NCBI GenBank assembly: GCA_934489015.1
Contig: CAKSSN010000028.1
Location: 1-33,228, forward strand
Direction: 5' to 3'
From: an uncultured Clostridia bacterium
GTDB taxonomy: Bacteria; Bacillota; Clostridia; UBA1381
DNA: 33,228 nt
The position numbers and the translations under genes are program-made. The stretch's first letter is position 1. Every line of letters starts with the position of its first letter. Under the pieces are notes generated by a model. The model saw nothing but the letters and a program-made list of their open reading frames with translations, was not told where the DNA came from and ran no database searches. Positions 9,434 through 15,919 of this stretch are shown here, piece by piece.

Positions 9434-10252
9434 TCAATCAAGCTTTATTGTTTCGCCCGGCTTTACGGAGTATAATTTCCCGTCATAGCCAAACCAAACC
9501 TCAAGCGCTGACGGATTATGCACAATTTTATTGTCAAAGCTTGTATGAAGCGCTTCAAAAGCCTTTACATAGTCATAAATTTCAATATTCGTCGCATACC
9601 ATATATTATCATTATGGCAAACCATATCGGCAAAGCGCTCTATTCTGTCCCAGTTATTATTTTTGTCAAATTCATAGCTGTGACCCCACACGTAAAACAT
9701 TTCACATCTGCCCCACGCCGCACCGGCGCTTGTAAAGCTTTCCGCAAGCTCAAAAAGGCGCGGATTATCATGGTGACACGTAGGATCGAGCTGCGGCCAG
9801 TTTTTCGGCATATTAAACCTTTCGGTTGAATTTGTTCCTCTTGAATATGCTATATTCAAAAGACGCATTGCGGACAGTGTTGCCTTATTATAGCAGCCGA
9901 ACGGATAAGCCATGCCGCGAACAATAACTCCGAGATTTTCCTCAATCGCCTTTTTGTCCTCAATAAGCTCCGTCAAAACGTCGTTTGCTCTGAGCATTTC
10001 AAGATACGGATGCGTTAAGGTGTGAAGCGCAACCTCATGACCTGCGTCGATATAGCATTGTTTCGCCTGCTCCCACGTAAGATAATCCTTTCCGTCGGAG
10101 CCGTTAAAGCGGCTTGAATTAATATTAAATGTTGCCTTCAGCCCTCTTGACGTAAAAATATTCGAAAGCCTTTTGTCAAAAACAACTCCGTCGTCATAGC
10201 TGAAAGTCAGCGTTTTCTGCTTTCCTCCCGGAAATCTCATTTCTAAATTCAT
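9434..10252 (-). CDS. Polysaccharide deacetylase family protein (CE4/NodB fold), cytosolic
   Basis: The 272-residue protein has the NodB-homology motifs: TFSYDDG (D20, D21), the metal-binding HTLTH at H77 and H81, and YPFG (116-119) with a following CYN. Family members remove N- or O-acetyl groups from carbohydrates using a metal ion. There is no signal peptide or membrane segment, so it probably acts inside the cell on a small sugar or oligosaccharide rather than on the wall. AGGAGG lies 8 nt before the ATG. It sits 96 bp downstream of the SDR gene on the same strand and may share its transcript. The broken secreted lyase farther along points to a carbohydrate setting. The substrate is unknown. 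Confidence 0.85.
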   Translation of the reverse strand: MNLEMRFPGGKQKTLTFSYDDGVVFDKRLSNIFTSRGLKATFNINSSRFNGSDGKDYLTWEQAKQCYIDAGHEVALHTLTHPYLEMLRANDVLTELIEDKKAIEENLGVIVRGMAYPFGCYNKATLSAMRLLNIAYSRGTNSTERFNMPKNWPQLDPTCHHDNPRLFELAESFTSAGAAWGRCEMFYVWGHSYEFDKNNNWDRIERFADMVCHNDNIWYATNIEIYDYVKAFEALHTSFDNKIVHNPSALEVWFGYDGKLYSVKPGETIKLD

Positions 10253-10348
10253 TCGTTTTTCCTCCTATTATATTATTTATTTTACTGTTCAAAGCCCTCA
10301 TCGGGCAACAGTTATTAACTTCAAATATAGGGAAAGCAGACAGCGTTT

Positions 10349-11170
10349 TTATTCTGCTGACGGATAAAAATAGCTTGCCGTAGCTCCGCCGTCAACAAGG
10401 AAATCCGAGCCTGTTATAAAAGCGCCCCTGTCGCTCATCAAAAGCTCCGCAACGTTTGCGACCTCATCAGCCGTACCCGGTCTTTTTGCCGGGCATTTGG
10501 CAAACATATTTTTATAAAAATCGCCGCGTATTCCGTTAAATTCATCTATCGCAAACGGAGTTACTATAATTCCGGGCGAAATTGAATTTATTCTCGCACC
10601 TTTTTCTCCCCATTTAACAGCCTCACTCATAACTCTTTTTTCGTTGCACCGCTTTGCAAGCTGATAAGCGTGAAGTGTATTCTTTATGTTTTTCGGCTGA
10701 AGCACTTCAAGCTCCAAAAGCTTTTCGGTCGGCTCCGTTGCAAGAAGTCTGTCCGTTTTCTCACCGAGCTGCTCCATTCGGTGACCGGACTGACTTGAAA
10801 TTGTCACACCGACTCCGCCCGGAGCAATCACCTTTCCGACTTCTTCAAGCAGAACAGCCGTACCGTATAAATCAACCTTCAAAATCGCTTCTATCGGCGC
10901 CTGGCTCGGAGATACGCCTGCCGCATTTACAAGCATTGTTATATTTCCCTGTTTTTTAGCTTCATCTATAAGAGCTAAAACAGAGCTTCTCGACGAAATA
11001 TCTGTTTCAAACGCTTCCGTATCAAACCCTGCGTCATTCATTATTTTTGAAATGCTTTTTGCATTTGCAATATTTTTATCACCGATAACAATTTTCATTC
11101 CGTAGCCCATTCGTCTTGCAATCGCCATTCCGATCTGACCTGCTCCTACTAAAATCATAACCTTTTTCAT
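10349..11170 (-). CDS. SDR-family NAD(P)-dependent oxidoreductase
   Basis: The 273 residues form a Rossmann short-chain dehydrogenase. The N-terminus is VGAGQIGMAIA (G9, G11, G14), a GxGxxG variant of the usual SDR TGxxxGxG. NAAG is at 82-85, the serine region ISSQSG at 124-129, and the catalytic Y169-x-x-x-K173 in YQLAK, followed by the NSISPG turn. A 40-residue stretch between the serine and the tyrosine (QLGEKTDRLLATEPTEKLLE) is longer than in standard SDRs and probably covers the active site. The FLVDGGATASYF C-terminus is normal. The gene has its own promoter (11204-11232) with a LysR-type site upstream, and the LysR gene lies immediately before it. The substrate is unknown; a sugar or polyol is a guess from context. 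Confidence 0.9.
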   Translation of the reverse strand: MKKVMILVGAGQIGMAIARRMGYGMKIVIGDKNIANAKSISKIMNDAGFDTEAFETDISSRSSVLALIDEAKKQGNITMLVNAAGVSPSQAPIEAILKVDLYGTAVLLEEVGKVIAPGGVGVTISSQSGHRMEQLGEKTDRLLATEPTEKLLELEVLQPKNIKNTLHAYQLAKRCNEKRVMSEAVKWGEKGARINSISPGIIVTPFAIDEFNGIRGDFYKNMFAKCPAKRPGTADEVANVAELLMSDRGAFITGSDFLVDGGATASYFYPSAE

Positions 11171-11203
11171 TTAAAAACCGCCTTTCATTATCTCTTTAAT
11201 GTA

Positions 11204-11232
11204 ATTATAACGCTTTTTAAATAAAATTTCAA
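11204..11232 (-). promoter_or_regulatory. Predicted sigma-A promoter of the SDR gene
   Basis: On the minus strand: TTGAAA (11227-11232), a 17-nt spacer, TATAAT (11204-11209). It lies between the LysR gene and the SDR gene, so the SDR gene (and perhaps the deacetylase gene) can be expressed separately from lysR. Confidence 0.75.
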
Positions 11233-11253
11233 TTTTAGTTTTGCCTGCTTTGC

Positions 11254-11268
11254 ATAAGTTTTTCTTAT
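11254..11268. promoter_or_regulatory. Candidate LysR-type regulator binding site
   Basis: ATAAG-TTTTT-CTTAT is a perfect dyad that fits both the general LTTR T-N11-A rule and ATAA-N7-TTAT, the box reported for the LysR-family regulator CcpC. Its centre (11261) is about 64 bp upstream of the predicted SDR transcription start, the classic position of the LTTR recognition site. It lies just after the LysR gene stop. Confidence 0.6.
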
Positions 11269-11275
11269 ATGAAAT

Positions 11276-12187
11276 TTATTTTCCAAATTGCTTTTTCAGA
11301 ATTTCCGCAAATTCTTCTATATAATATCCCGAATTATCCTTTTTCCAAAAAGCACAGTAATTTCTTTTTACCTGTCCGCCGCCGTTTTCAAGAGGAATAC
11401 GCGTTATAGGAAGCTGCGAATTTTCACTTTGCCCCTCAACCGGCATAAAGCCCTTTCCGCCGATTACCATAAGTCGCGCTTCTTCAAGACTTTCGGCATA
11501 AATAATCTCGCTTTGAATACCGATTATACGGCTGTAATAATCAAACTCCGCTTTTCTCTGCTGCTTTGATGCAACAAGAATGCACGGAATATGCTTCAGA
11601 TCCTCCGGAGAAACGCTCTTTGCGGCAGCTACAGGATTTCTTGACGAAATTTCCGCATACGCTTCAACCGTTTTTAAAAGAAGATTTTCAAACGTATCCG
11701 AAAATGCACATCTTTGGTCGCTGAGTGCCAAATCTATTTTTCCGCTTTCAAGCTGCTCATACAGCTCCTCGTGGTTTCCGTACCCGATTTCAATATTCAC
11801 ATCGGGATATTTCGCCGAAAACAAATCTATGGCATTATAAAGCTCCGCTCCGCTATATGAACGCAGATAACCTATGTACAGCTTTGCGCTTCGGTTATCG
11901 GCAATTTTTAAAGCCTCACTGCAAATTCTGCTGAAATCATCAAGAAGAACAAGCGTTCTGTTATAAAAATATTCTCCGGCGGGCGTCAGCTTAAATCTCC
12001 TGTTTTTGCGCTCAAGCAATTTAAAGCCCAGCTCATTTTCAAGCGCCTGTATTTGCTGTGAAACGGCAGACTGCGATATATGACATTCCTCAGCAGCTTC
12101 CGAGAAGCTGTTATTTCGTATAACAGAATGAAAATACTTTATTTGCCTTATTATGCCAATTCCCCTTTTATATGCAAAATTAAACAA
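11276..12187 (-). CDS. LysR-family transcriptional regulator
   Basis: The protein has an N-terminal winged HTH (SFSEAAEECHISQSAVSQQI, about residues 27-46, then LENELGFKLLERKNRRFKLT) and a two-lobe periplasmic-binding-like effector domain of about 200 residues. Length from the TTG at 12187 is 303. That start is doubtful: its AAAGG lies almost on top of it, and about ten residues precede the usual family start IRQIKYFHSVI. A good AAGGGG lies before an ATA-ATA-AGG, so the true start may be a rare codon or a lost ATG. The gene follows the aldo/keto reductase by 84 bp and precedes the SDR gene, which has a matching LTTR site. The effector is unknown. Confidence 0.9.
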   Translation of the reverse strand: MFNFAYKRGIGIIRQIKYFHSVIRNNSFSEAAEECHISQSAVSQQIQALENELGFKLLERKNRRFKLTPAGEYFYNRTLVLLDDFSRICSEALKIADNRSAKLYIGYLRSYSGAELYNAIDLFSAKYPDVNIEIGYGNHEELYEQLESGKIDLALSDQRCAFSDTFENLLLKTVEAYAEISSRNPVAAAKSVSPEDLKHIPCILVASKQQRKAEFDYYSRIIGIQSEIIYAESLEEARLMVIGGKGFMPVEGQSENSQLPITRIPLENGGGQVKRNYCAFWKKDNSGYYIEEFAEILKKQFGK

Positions 12188-12221
12188 ACACCTTTAAACA
12201 GCATACCATAAAAATACGCAA

Positions 12222-12245
12222 AAAGCAACCGTTTCCGATTGCTTT
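12222..12245 (-). terminator. Possible terminator after the aldo/keto reductase gene
   Basis: A 7-bp stem (aaagcaa, 12222-12228, with ttgcttt, 12239-12245) with a 10-nt loop; on the minus strand it is followed by TTGCGTATTTTTATGG. It would separate the reductase from lysR. The U-tract is imperfect. Confidence 0.4.
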
Positions 12246-12271
12246 CTCCGTTTTGCACAACAAAAAATATA

Positions 12272-13114
12272 TTACCATGTCATTGCAAATTCCGTTTTTT
12301 CGGGATTTTCGGCATTTCCGATAGCTGCCGCTGCGGCATCTATAGCTTCAAGCGCTTTCATCTCGTCATCTGTCAGCAAAAAATCAAAAATATTGATATT
12401 TTCCTTTATCCTGTCCGCGTGCACCGACTTCGGAATAACCGAAATTCCGCTCTGAACAAGAAATTTTAAAGCTATTTGCGCCGCCGTCTTTTCATGATTG
12501 AGCGCAATGCTTTTCACTGTTTCATTTGCGAGTATCTCATTTGCCCTACCCTGTCCGAGAGGAGCGTATGCCTGATGTGCCAGGCCGTATTTTTCCAACC
12601 ATTTGCGCTCCTGCTTCCTTTGGCACAACAGATTTGTTTCAATTTGATTTAAGCACGGCGCTATGTTGTTAAACGTTATAAGATCAATCATTCTGTCAGC
12701 GTCAAAATTTGAAATTCCTATAGCTCTTATCTTTCCGGCTTTATAAAAACGTTCGAGCGTTCTCCATGCTTCGTAAACATTCCCGTACGGCCAGTGCAGA
12801 AGAACCATGTCAATATAATCAACCTGCAACTTTTCAAGCGACCTGTCAAGCGATTTTTCGGCATCGCTCTTTTCGTAATTTCTGAACCAAAGCTTTGTTG
12901 TTATAAAAAGCTCATTTCTCGATACTCCGCATTTTCTGATTGCATTTCCGACAAATTCTTCATTTCCGTATGCCTGCGCCGTGTCTATAAGTCTGTACCC
13001 CGAATTAATTGCCGAAATTACGCTATCCTCGCACTCCCTTGCGCCTGTAATCTGAAATGTACCAAATCCGACAAGCGGCATTTTCACGCCTCCCGATAAA
13101 GTTAAATACTCCAT
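12272..13114 (-). CDS. Aldo/keto reductase
   Basis: This is an NADPH-type oxidoreductase with a TIM barrel. The 280 residues carry the full catalytic tetrad: D44 (LIDTAQAYGNE), Y49, K74 (TTKLW) and H107 (VLLHWPY); GISNF (133-137) and the C-terminal SVIPKS cofactor-loop motif are also present. It resembles the 2,5-diketo-gluconate/methylglyoxal reductase branch that detoxifies reactive carbonyls. AAGGAGG lies 6-7 nt before the ATG. Its promoter (13166-13196) has a 19-bp spacer with an internal dyad, the hallmark of MerR-type control, and a MerR-family gene lies divergently next to it. That regulator is now interrupted, so normal induction is probably lost. Confidence 0.93.
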   Translation of the reverse strand: MEYLTLSGGVKMPLVGFGTFQITGARECEDSVISAINSGYRLIDTAQAYGNEEFVGNAIRKCGVSRNELFITTKLWFRNYEKSDAEKSLDRSLEKLQVDYIDMVLLHWPYGNVYEAWRTLERFYKAGKIRAIGISNFDADRMIDLITFNNIAPCLNQIETNLLCQRKQERKWLEKYGLAHQAYAPLGQGRANEILANETVKSIALNHEKTAAQIALKFLVQSGISVIPKSVHADRIKENINIFDFLLTDDEMKALEAIDAAAAAIGNAENPEKTEFAMTW

Positions 13115-13135
13115 AAAAAACCTCCTTAATACATA

Positions 13136-13164
13136 TTGAAATTTTAATTAACCTGTGATATAAT
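13136..13164 (+). promoter_or_regulatory. Predicted promoter of the MerR-family gene
   Basis: TTGAAA (13136-13141), a 17-nt spacer, TATAAT (13159-13164). It is within the same 112-bp divergent region as the reductase promoter. The perfect dyad GTGATATAATCATTATATCAC (13155-13175) supplies the -10 boxes for both strands, so the two promoters are interlocked. Confidence 0.65.
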
Positions 13165-13165
13165 C

Positions 13166-13196
13166 ATTATATCACATTCGAGTAACTCGAAGTCAA
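13166..13196 (-). promoter_or_regulatory. MerR-type promoter with operator for the aldo/keto reductase gene
   Basis: On the minus strand: TTGACT (13191-13196), a 19-nt spacer and TATAAT (13166-13171). The dyad TTCGAGTAACTCGAA (13177-13191) fills most of the spacer. An overlong spacer holding the operator is the arrangement known for MerR-family activators, which untwist DNA to bring the -35 and -10 into register. Confidence 0.75.
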
Positions 13197-13226
13197 TACC
13201 TTTTTTAAAATTCGGAGGATTTTTTT

Positions 13227-13928
13227 ATGAAATATACAATTAGGCATGAGGGAGTCGAACCCCATGCGCTTTGCGTTTGTTAAATTTTAGCCTTTTTACT
13301 TTGTCGTCTTTGCAAGGAGCGAGCCTTGCTGCATCCTTCGCAGCAAAAATCCAAAAATTTTTTCTAAACGCAAGGTTGTAAAAGTTTTCAGGAAAAGAAT
13401 TTTCGTAAGACAAGGCAAAAGCGCAGTTAATACTATCGTATTGATGAGCATTTTAACGCAGTATTATGGGAATTATTTTTCTGAAAACCGCATGAGTTCA
13501 ACTCTCTCATGCCTTAACAATTCGCGGACAAATTTTCGGTTTCGGAGCATACAATAAGATACTATACAGACATCGGTTTGCTGCCATGCAGCCGCGACAG
13601 CGGCAACCGCCGTATATTTGATGACAAATCGGCAAATTGGATGGAGGGAATTTGCTGTCTTAAGGGCTGCGGTGCGTCAATTGAGGATATAAAGGAATAC
13701 TGCCGCTTGTGTCTTTTGCTGCAAAGCGAAAAAAATCTTAAAGCCCGTTACGCGATTATTCTAAAGCAGCGCGATAAGGCTTACGAACGCTTAAAGAAAG
13801 CGGAAGAAACGGTAAAATACATGGAAAGCAAGGTCAGATACTTTGAAGCTGTTTTTTCGGGATTACTCCCGGCCGACACCAACCCTAATAAATGGGCAGA
13901 AAATAAAAGACCCGAAAATCATAGCTGA
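13227..13928 (+). pseudogene. MerR-family regulator split by an inserted repeat element
   Basis: GGAGG (13215-13219) precedes an ATG at 13227 that encodes MKYTI, a typical MerR start, but after 13242 the frame enters a repeat and stops after 18 codons. Beyond the element, from 13518, the frame resumes as QFADKFSVSEHTIRYYTDIG, LLPCSRDSGNRRIF and a long coiled-coil region (LKARYAIILKQRDKAYERLKKAEE) to a TGA at 13926-13928. Joining the two parts gives a normal MerR with its winged HTH and dimer helix, missing about one codon. The C-terminus has no obvious metal-binding cysteine set like that of metal sensors. Its target is probably the divergent aldo/keto reductase. A TTG at 13578 could start only a fragment lacking most of the DNA-binding domain. 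Confidence 0.8.
13243..13513. mobile_element. MITE-like 271-bp element inserted in the MerR gene
   Basis: The ends are imperfect inverted repeats of about 25 bp: ggcatgagggagtcgaaccc... (13243-13268) and, inverted, ...caactctctcatgcc (13489-13513). The inside has no coding frame but several hairpins (gcaagg...ccttgc and tgctgc...gcagca near 13310-13345). It interrupts codon 6 or so of the MerR gene. Target-site duplication is not clear: ACAATT occurs on both sides (13236-13241, 13517-13522) but may be native to the gene. Length, terminal repeats and lack of a transposase fit a non-autonomous element mobilised in trans. Confidence 0.65.
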
Positions 13929-13937
13929 ACTAAAGTA

Positions 13938-13973
13938 AATCCGGCAGGGTGATAAATGCCGCCCTGCCGGATT
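13938..13973. terminator. Probable bidirectional terminator between the MerR and MATE genes
   Basis: A perfect 12-bp GC-rich stem (aatccggcaggg with ccctgccggatt) and a 12-nt loop between two convergent genes. It is followed by AAAATATTTTATT on the plus strand and TACTTTAG on the minus strand. It stands 10 bp past the MerR stop and 12 bp past the MATE stop. Confidence 0.65.
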
Positions 13974-13984
13974 AAAATATTTTA

Positions 13985-15295
13985 TTATCTGTAAACAATT
14001 CCGTTTCTCTCGGAAATATTTTTCAGCACAACCGCAATTACAAGGCAAATACCCTCTGCTGCCGCAACTGAAAACCAAACAAAATTATACCCGAAAATGC
14101 GCGGCAGAGCATTAATGCAAATCGAATTAAAGATAAGACTGCGGCAAAGATTTAAAACAACAGCATACGGCGTGCGCTTTGTTGAAAACAGATACGCGCC
14201 GATAACGGAACTGCTTGCGGCAAACACATAATTAAGACAGTATTTCGGCAGCGATACCCTTACAATTTCCGCAGCTGCTTCCTTTGCGCCGAAAAGTGCA
14301 CAGATTGGTTTGCCTAAAACAAACGTCAGCGCAAATATACACAGGCCGCCTATAAGCGCAAATCTCTGACCGTTTTTAAAATAATATCTAAGACTTTTAT
14401 CATCCTTTGCGCCATAGCTGAAGCTATACAGCGGCTGAAGACCGCCTGCAAGGCCGTACATCAGCGATGCGAAAAGCGACGCTACATAGCATATAACCGA
14501 AAAGGCGTTTACGGACACATTTCCGAGATAATTAATAAGCATTCTGTTCATGAAAAAGGTTGTAATCGGATTTGCAAACTGCGCTATCATCTCCGGCAGT
14601 CCGCGAAGCATTACCTTTCCGTAAAGCGAAAAATCAATCCTGAATTTTCTTATACGCAAATTCCCCTTTTTAAGCACAAAGTGACTGAGCGCCACCAAAA
14701 GCCCGATACAGTTTGAAAACCCTGTTGCAAACGCCGCACCTGCAACGCCTTTTGAAAGCGGATAAACAAGCAGCCAGTCGCCGAAAATATTTACAACCGT
14801 ACAAGTTATTGATGTTATCATTGAAATATTTGGATTTCCGTCATTTCTTGCAAATGAATTTAAGCAATAGAAGAGAGTTGTCGGAAGCAAAAACACCGAG
14901 TACCAGCGCACATATGATGAAACCATATCAATGTATGTTTCATTCGCACCGAGATACACTGCAATTTTTCTGCTGAAAGCAATTCCAATAATGCTTGTAA
15001 CCGAAAAAACAGCCGCATTAACCGAAATAGAATGCATAAATGCCCGGTTTGCGCCCGTTTTATCACCACGTCCGAAGCGCACTGCCGCAACGGCAACGCC
15101 GCCTATGTTAAATGGTACAGAAAACGCACCGACAAGCATAATAAAAGGCATTGCAAGACTGACAGCGCCCAAAGCATCCGTTCATACACCGTTTCCTACA
15201 AACATTCCGTCTACAATGGTTAAAATAAACATCCTTACATTGCCCAAAAGAGCCGGAATAATATAGTGATAAAGATTTTTTCTCTGCTCGTTCAT
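13985..15295 (-). pseudogene. MATE-family efflux transporter with a premature TGA
   Basis: The original start at 15295 overlaps the MarR stop (ATGA) and gives MNEQRKNLYHYIIPALLGNV... ILTIVDGMFVGNGV, then a TGA at codon 38 (15182-15184). The same frame goes on as TDALGAVSLAMPFIMLVGAF for a further 395+ residues with about 12 membrane segments and no other lesion. MATE proteins usually have Gly at this place (GVGTDALGAV), so GGA to TGA is the simplest change. The full protein would be 436 residues, a normal MATE length; these pumps export drugs or cations using Na or H gradients. Restart at a downstream start codon (15172) would lack the first helix. Readthrough is possible but not supported, because TGA is an ordinary stop elsewhere here. 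Confidence 0.82.
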
Positions 15296-15747
15296 TTATT
15301 TTTCTCCCCTGTCATGCTCTTAATCTCACCCTCAAAAACGGTATAGTGCTGCTCAAAAAGTTCCAAAAAAAGCGCGAGCCTTTTATCGCTTATTTTCAAA
15401 AGCGCCCTGTTTTCCGCTTCCGTAAGCGGCTCTATACTGACGCGGCACTTTTCAAGCCCCATATCCGTCAGAAAAACAAGCTTGCTGTTTTTTGCCTCCG
15501 CGCCCTTAACCAAACTCACAAGCCCGTCGTCAACAAGCTTCATAACCGCAGAATTAACCGTCTGCTTTGAAAGGCAAAAATCATCCGCAAGCCTGTTTTG
15601 CGTTACCGCCGACTTTTCTATGTACAGTCTGTAGAGAATTTTAAACTGACATTCCGAAAACCCGAAATGCGCCGCCGTACTGCGATACAAAGCATTATAC
15701 CTGTTTGAAATTTCCGAGTATTTTTTATTCCACTGATATATATCCAT
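15292..15747 (-). CDS. MarR-family transcriptional regulator
   Basis: The 151 residues form a winged HTH dimer of the MarR type: helix 1 (YNALYRSTAAHFGFSECQF), HTH at about 46-78 (VTQNRLADDFCLSKQTVNSA), wing VKGAEAKNSKLVFLT, and a C-terminal dimer helix. GGAGG lies 6 nt before the ATG. Its stop codon overlaps the MATE start by four bases, so the two were translationally coupled, the usual layout of a repressor with the efflux pump it controls. A short dyad over the transcription start (15761-15778) is a candidate self-operator. The regulator appears intact although its pump gene carries a nonsense codon. Confidence 0.92.
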   Translation of the reverse strand: MDIYQWNKKYSEISNRYNALYRSTAAHFGFSECQFKILYRLYIEKSAVTQNRLADDFCLSKQTVNSAVMKLVDDGLVSLVKGAEAKNSKLVFLTDMGLEKCRVSIEPLTEAENRALLKISDKRLALFLELFEQHYTVFEGEIKSMTGEKNK

Positions 15748-15760
15748 TTCATACCTCCAA

Positions 15761-15812
15761 AAGTCCGAAAACAGACTTTATATATTATATCACAACCGAA
15801 TAAAAAAAGCAA
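15761..15812 (-). promoter_or_regulatory. Promoter and candidate operator of the marR-MATE operon
   Basis: On the minus strand TATAAT (15784-15789) has a weak -35 TTGCTT (15807-15812) at 17 nt. The dyad AAGTC-N8-GACTT (15761-15778) covers the expected start site, a good place for a repressor. The -35 lies inside the terminator of the upstream flippase gene. Confidence 0.5.
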
Positions 15813-15829
15813 CCCCGAAGGGTTGCCCG
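15802..15829 (-). terminator. Rho-independent terminator of the flippase gene
   Basis: On the minus strand: stem GCAACCC-TTCG-GGGTTGC (15809-15826) with the very stable UUCG tetraloop, followed by TTTTTTTATT. It lies about 90 bp after the flippase stop. Confidence 0.9.
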
Positions 15830-15919
15830 AATATAAATTTTATACAATTTACTTAAAAATCAAACAGATAACAAGATTTTTATGCGCATTCATTACTGCC
15901 AAATGAGTTCTTCATAGGC

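Noticed and set aside
13243..13268. tRNA gene on the minus strand, from the T-arm-like GGGTTCGACTCCC
   Set aside because: No matching 5' acceptor strand, D-arm or anticodon arm within 80 nt; the motif is part of an inverted repeat.
15182..15184. TGA where glycine is expected in the MATE gene, and a TGA inside the secreted gene at 3304: possible recoding of TGA (Gly or Trp)
   Set aside because: TGA ends rpoB, the glycosyltransferase, the CCA-adding enzyme, MarR and the ADP-ribosylglycohydrolase at sensible positions, so it is a normal stop here.
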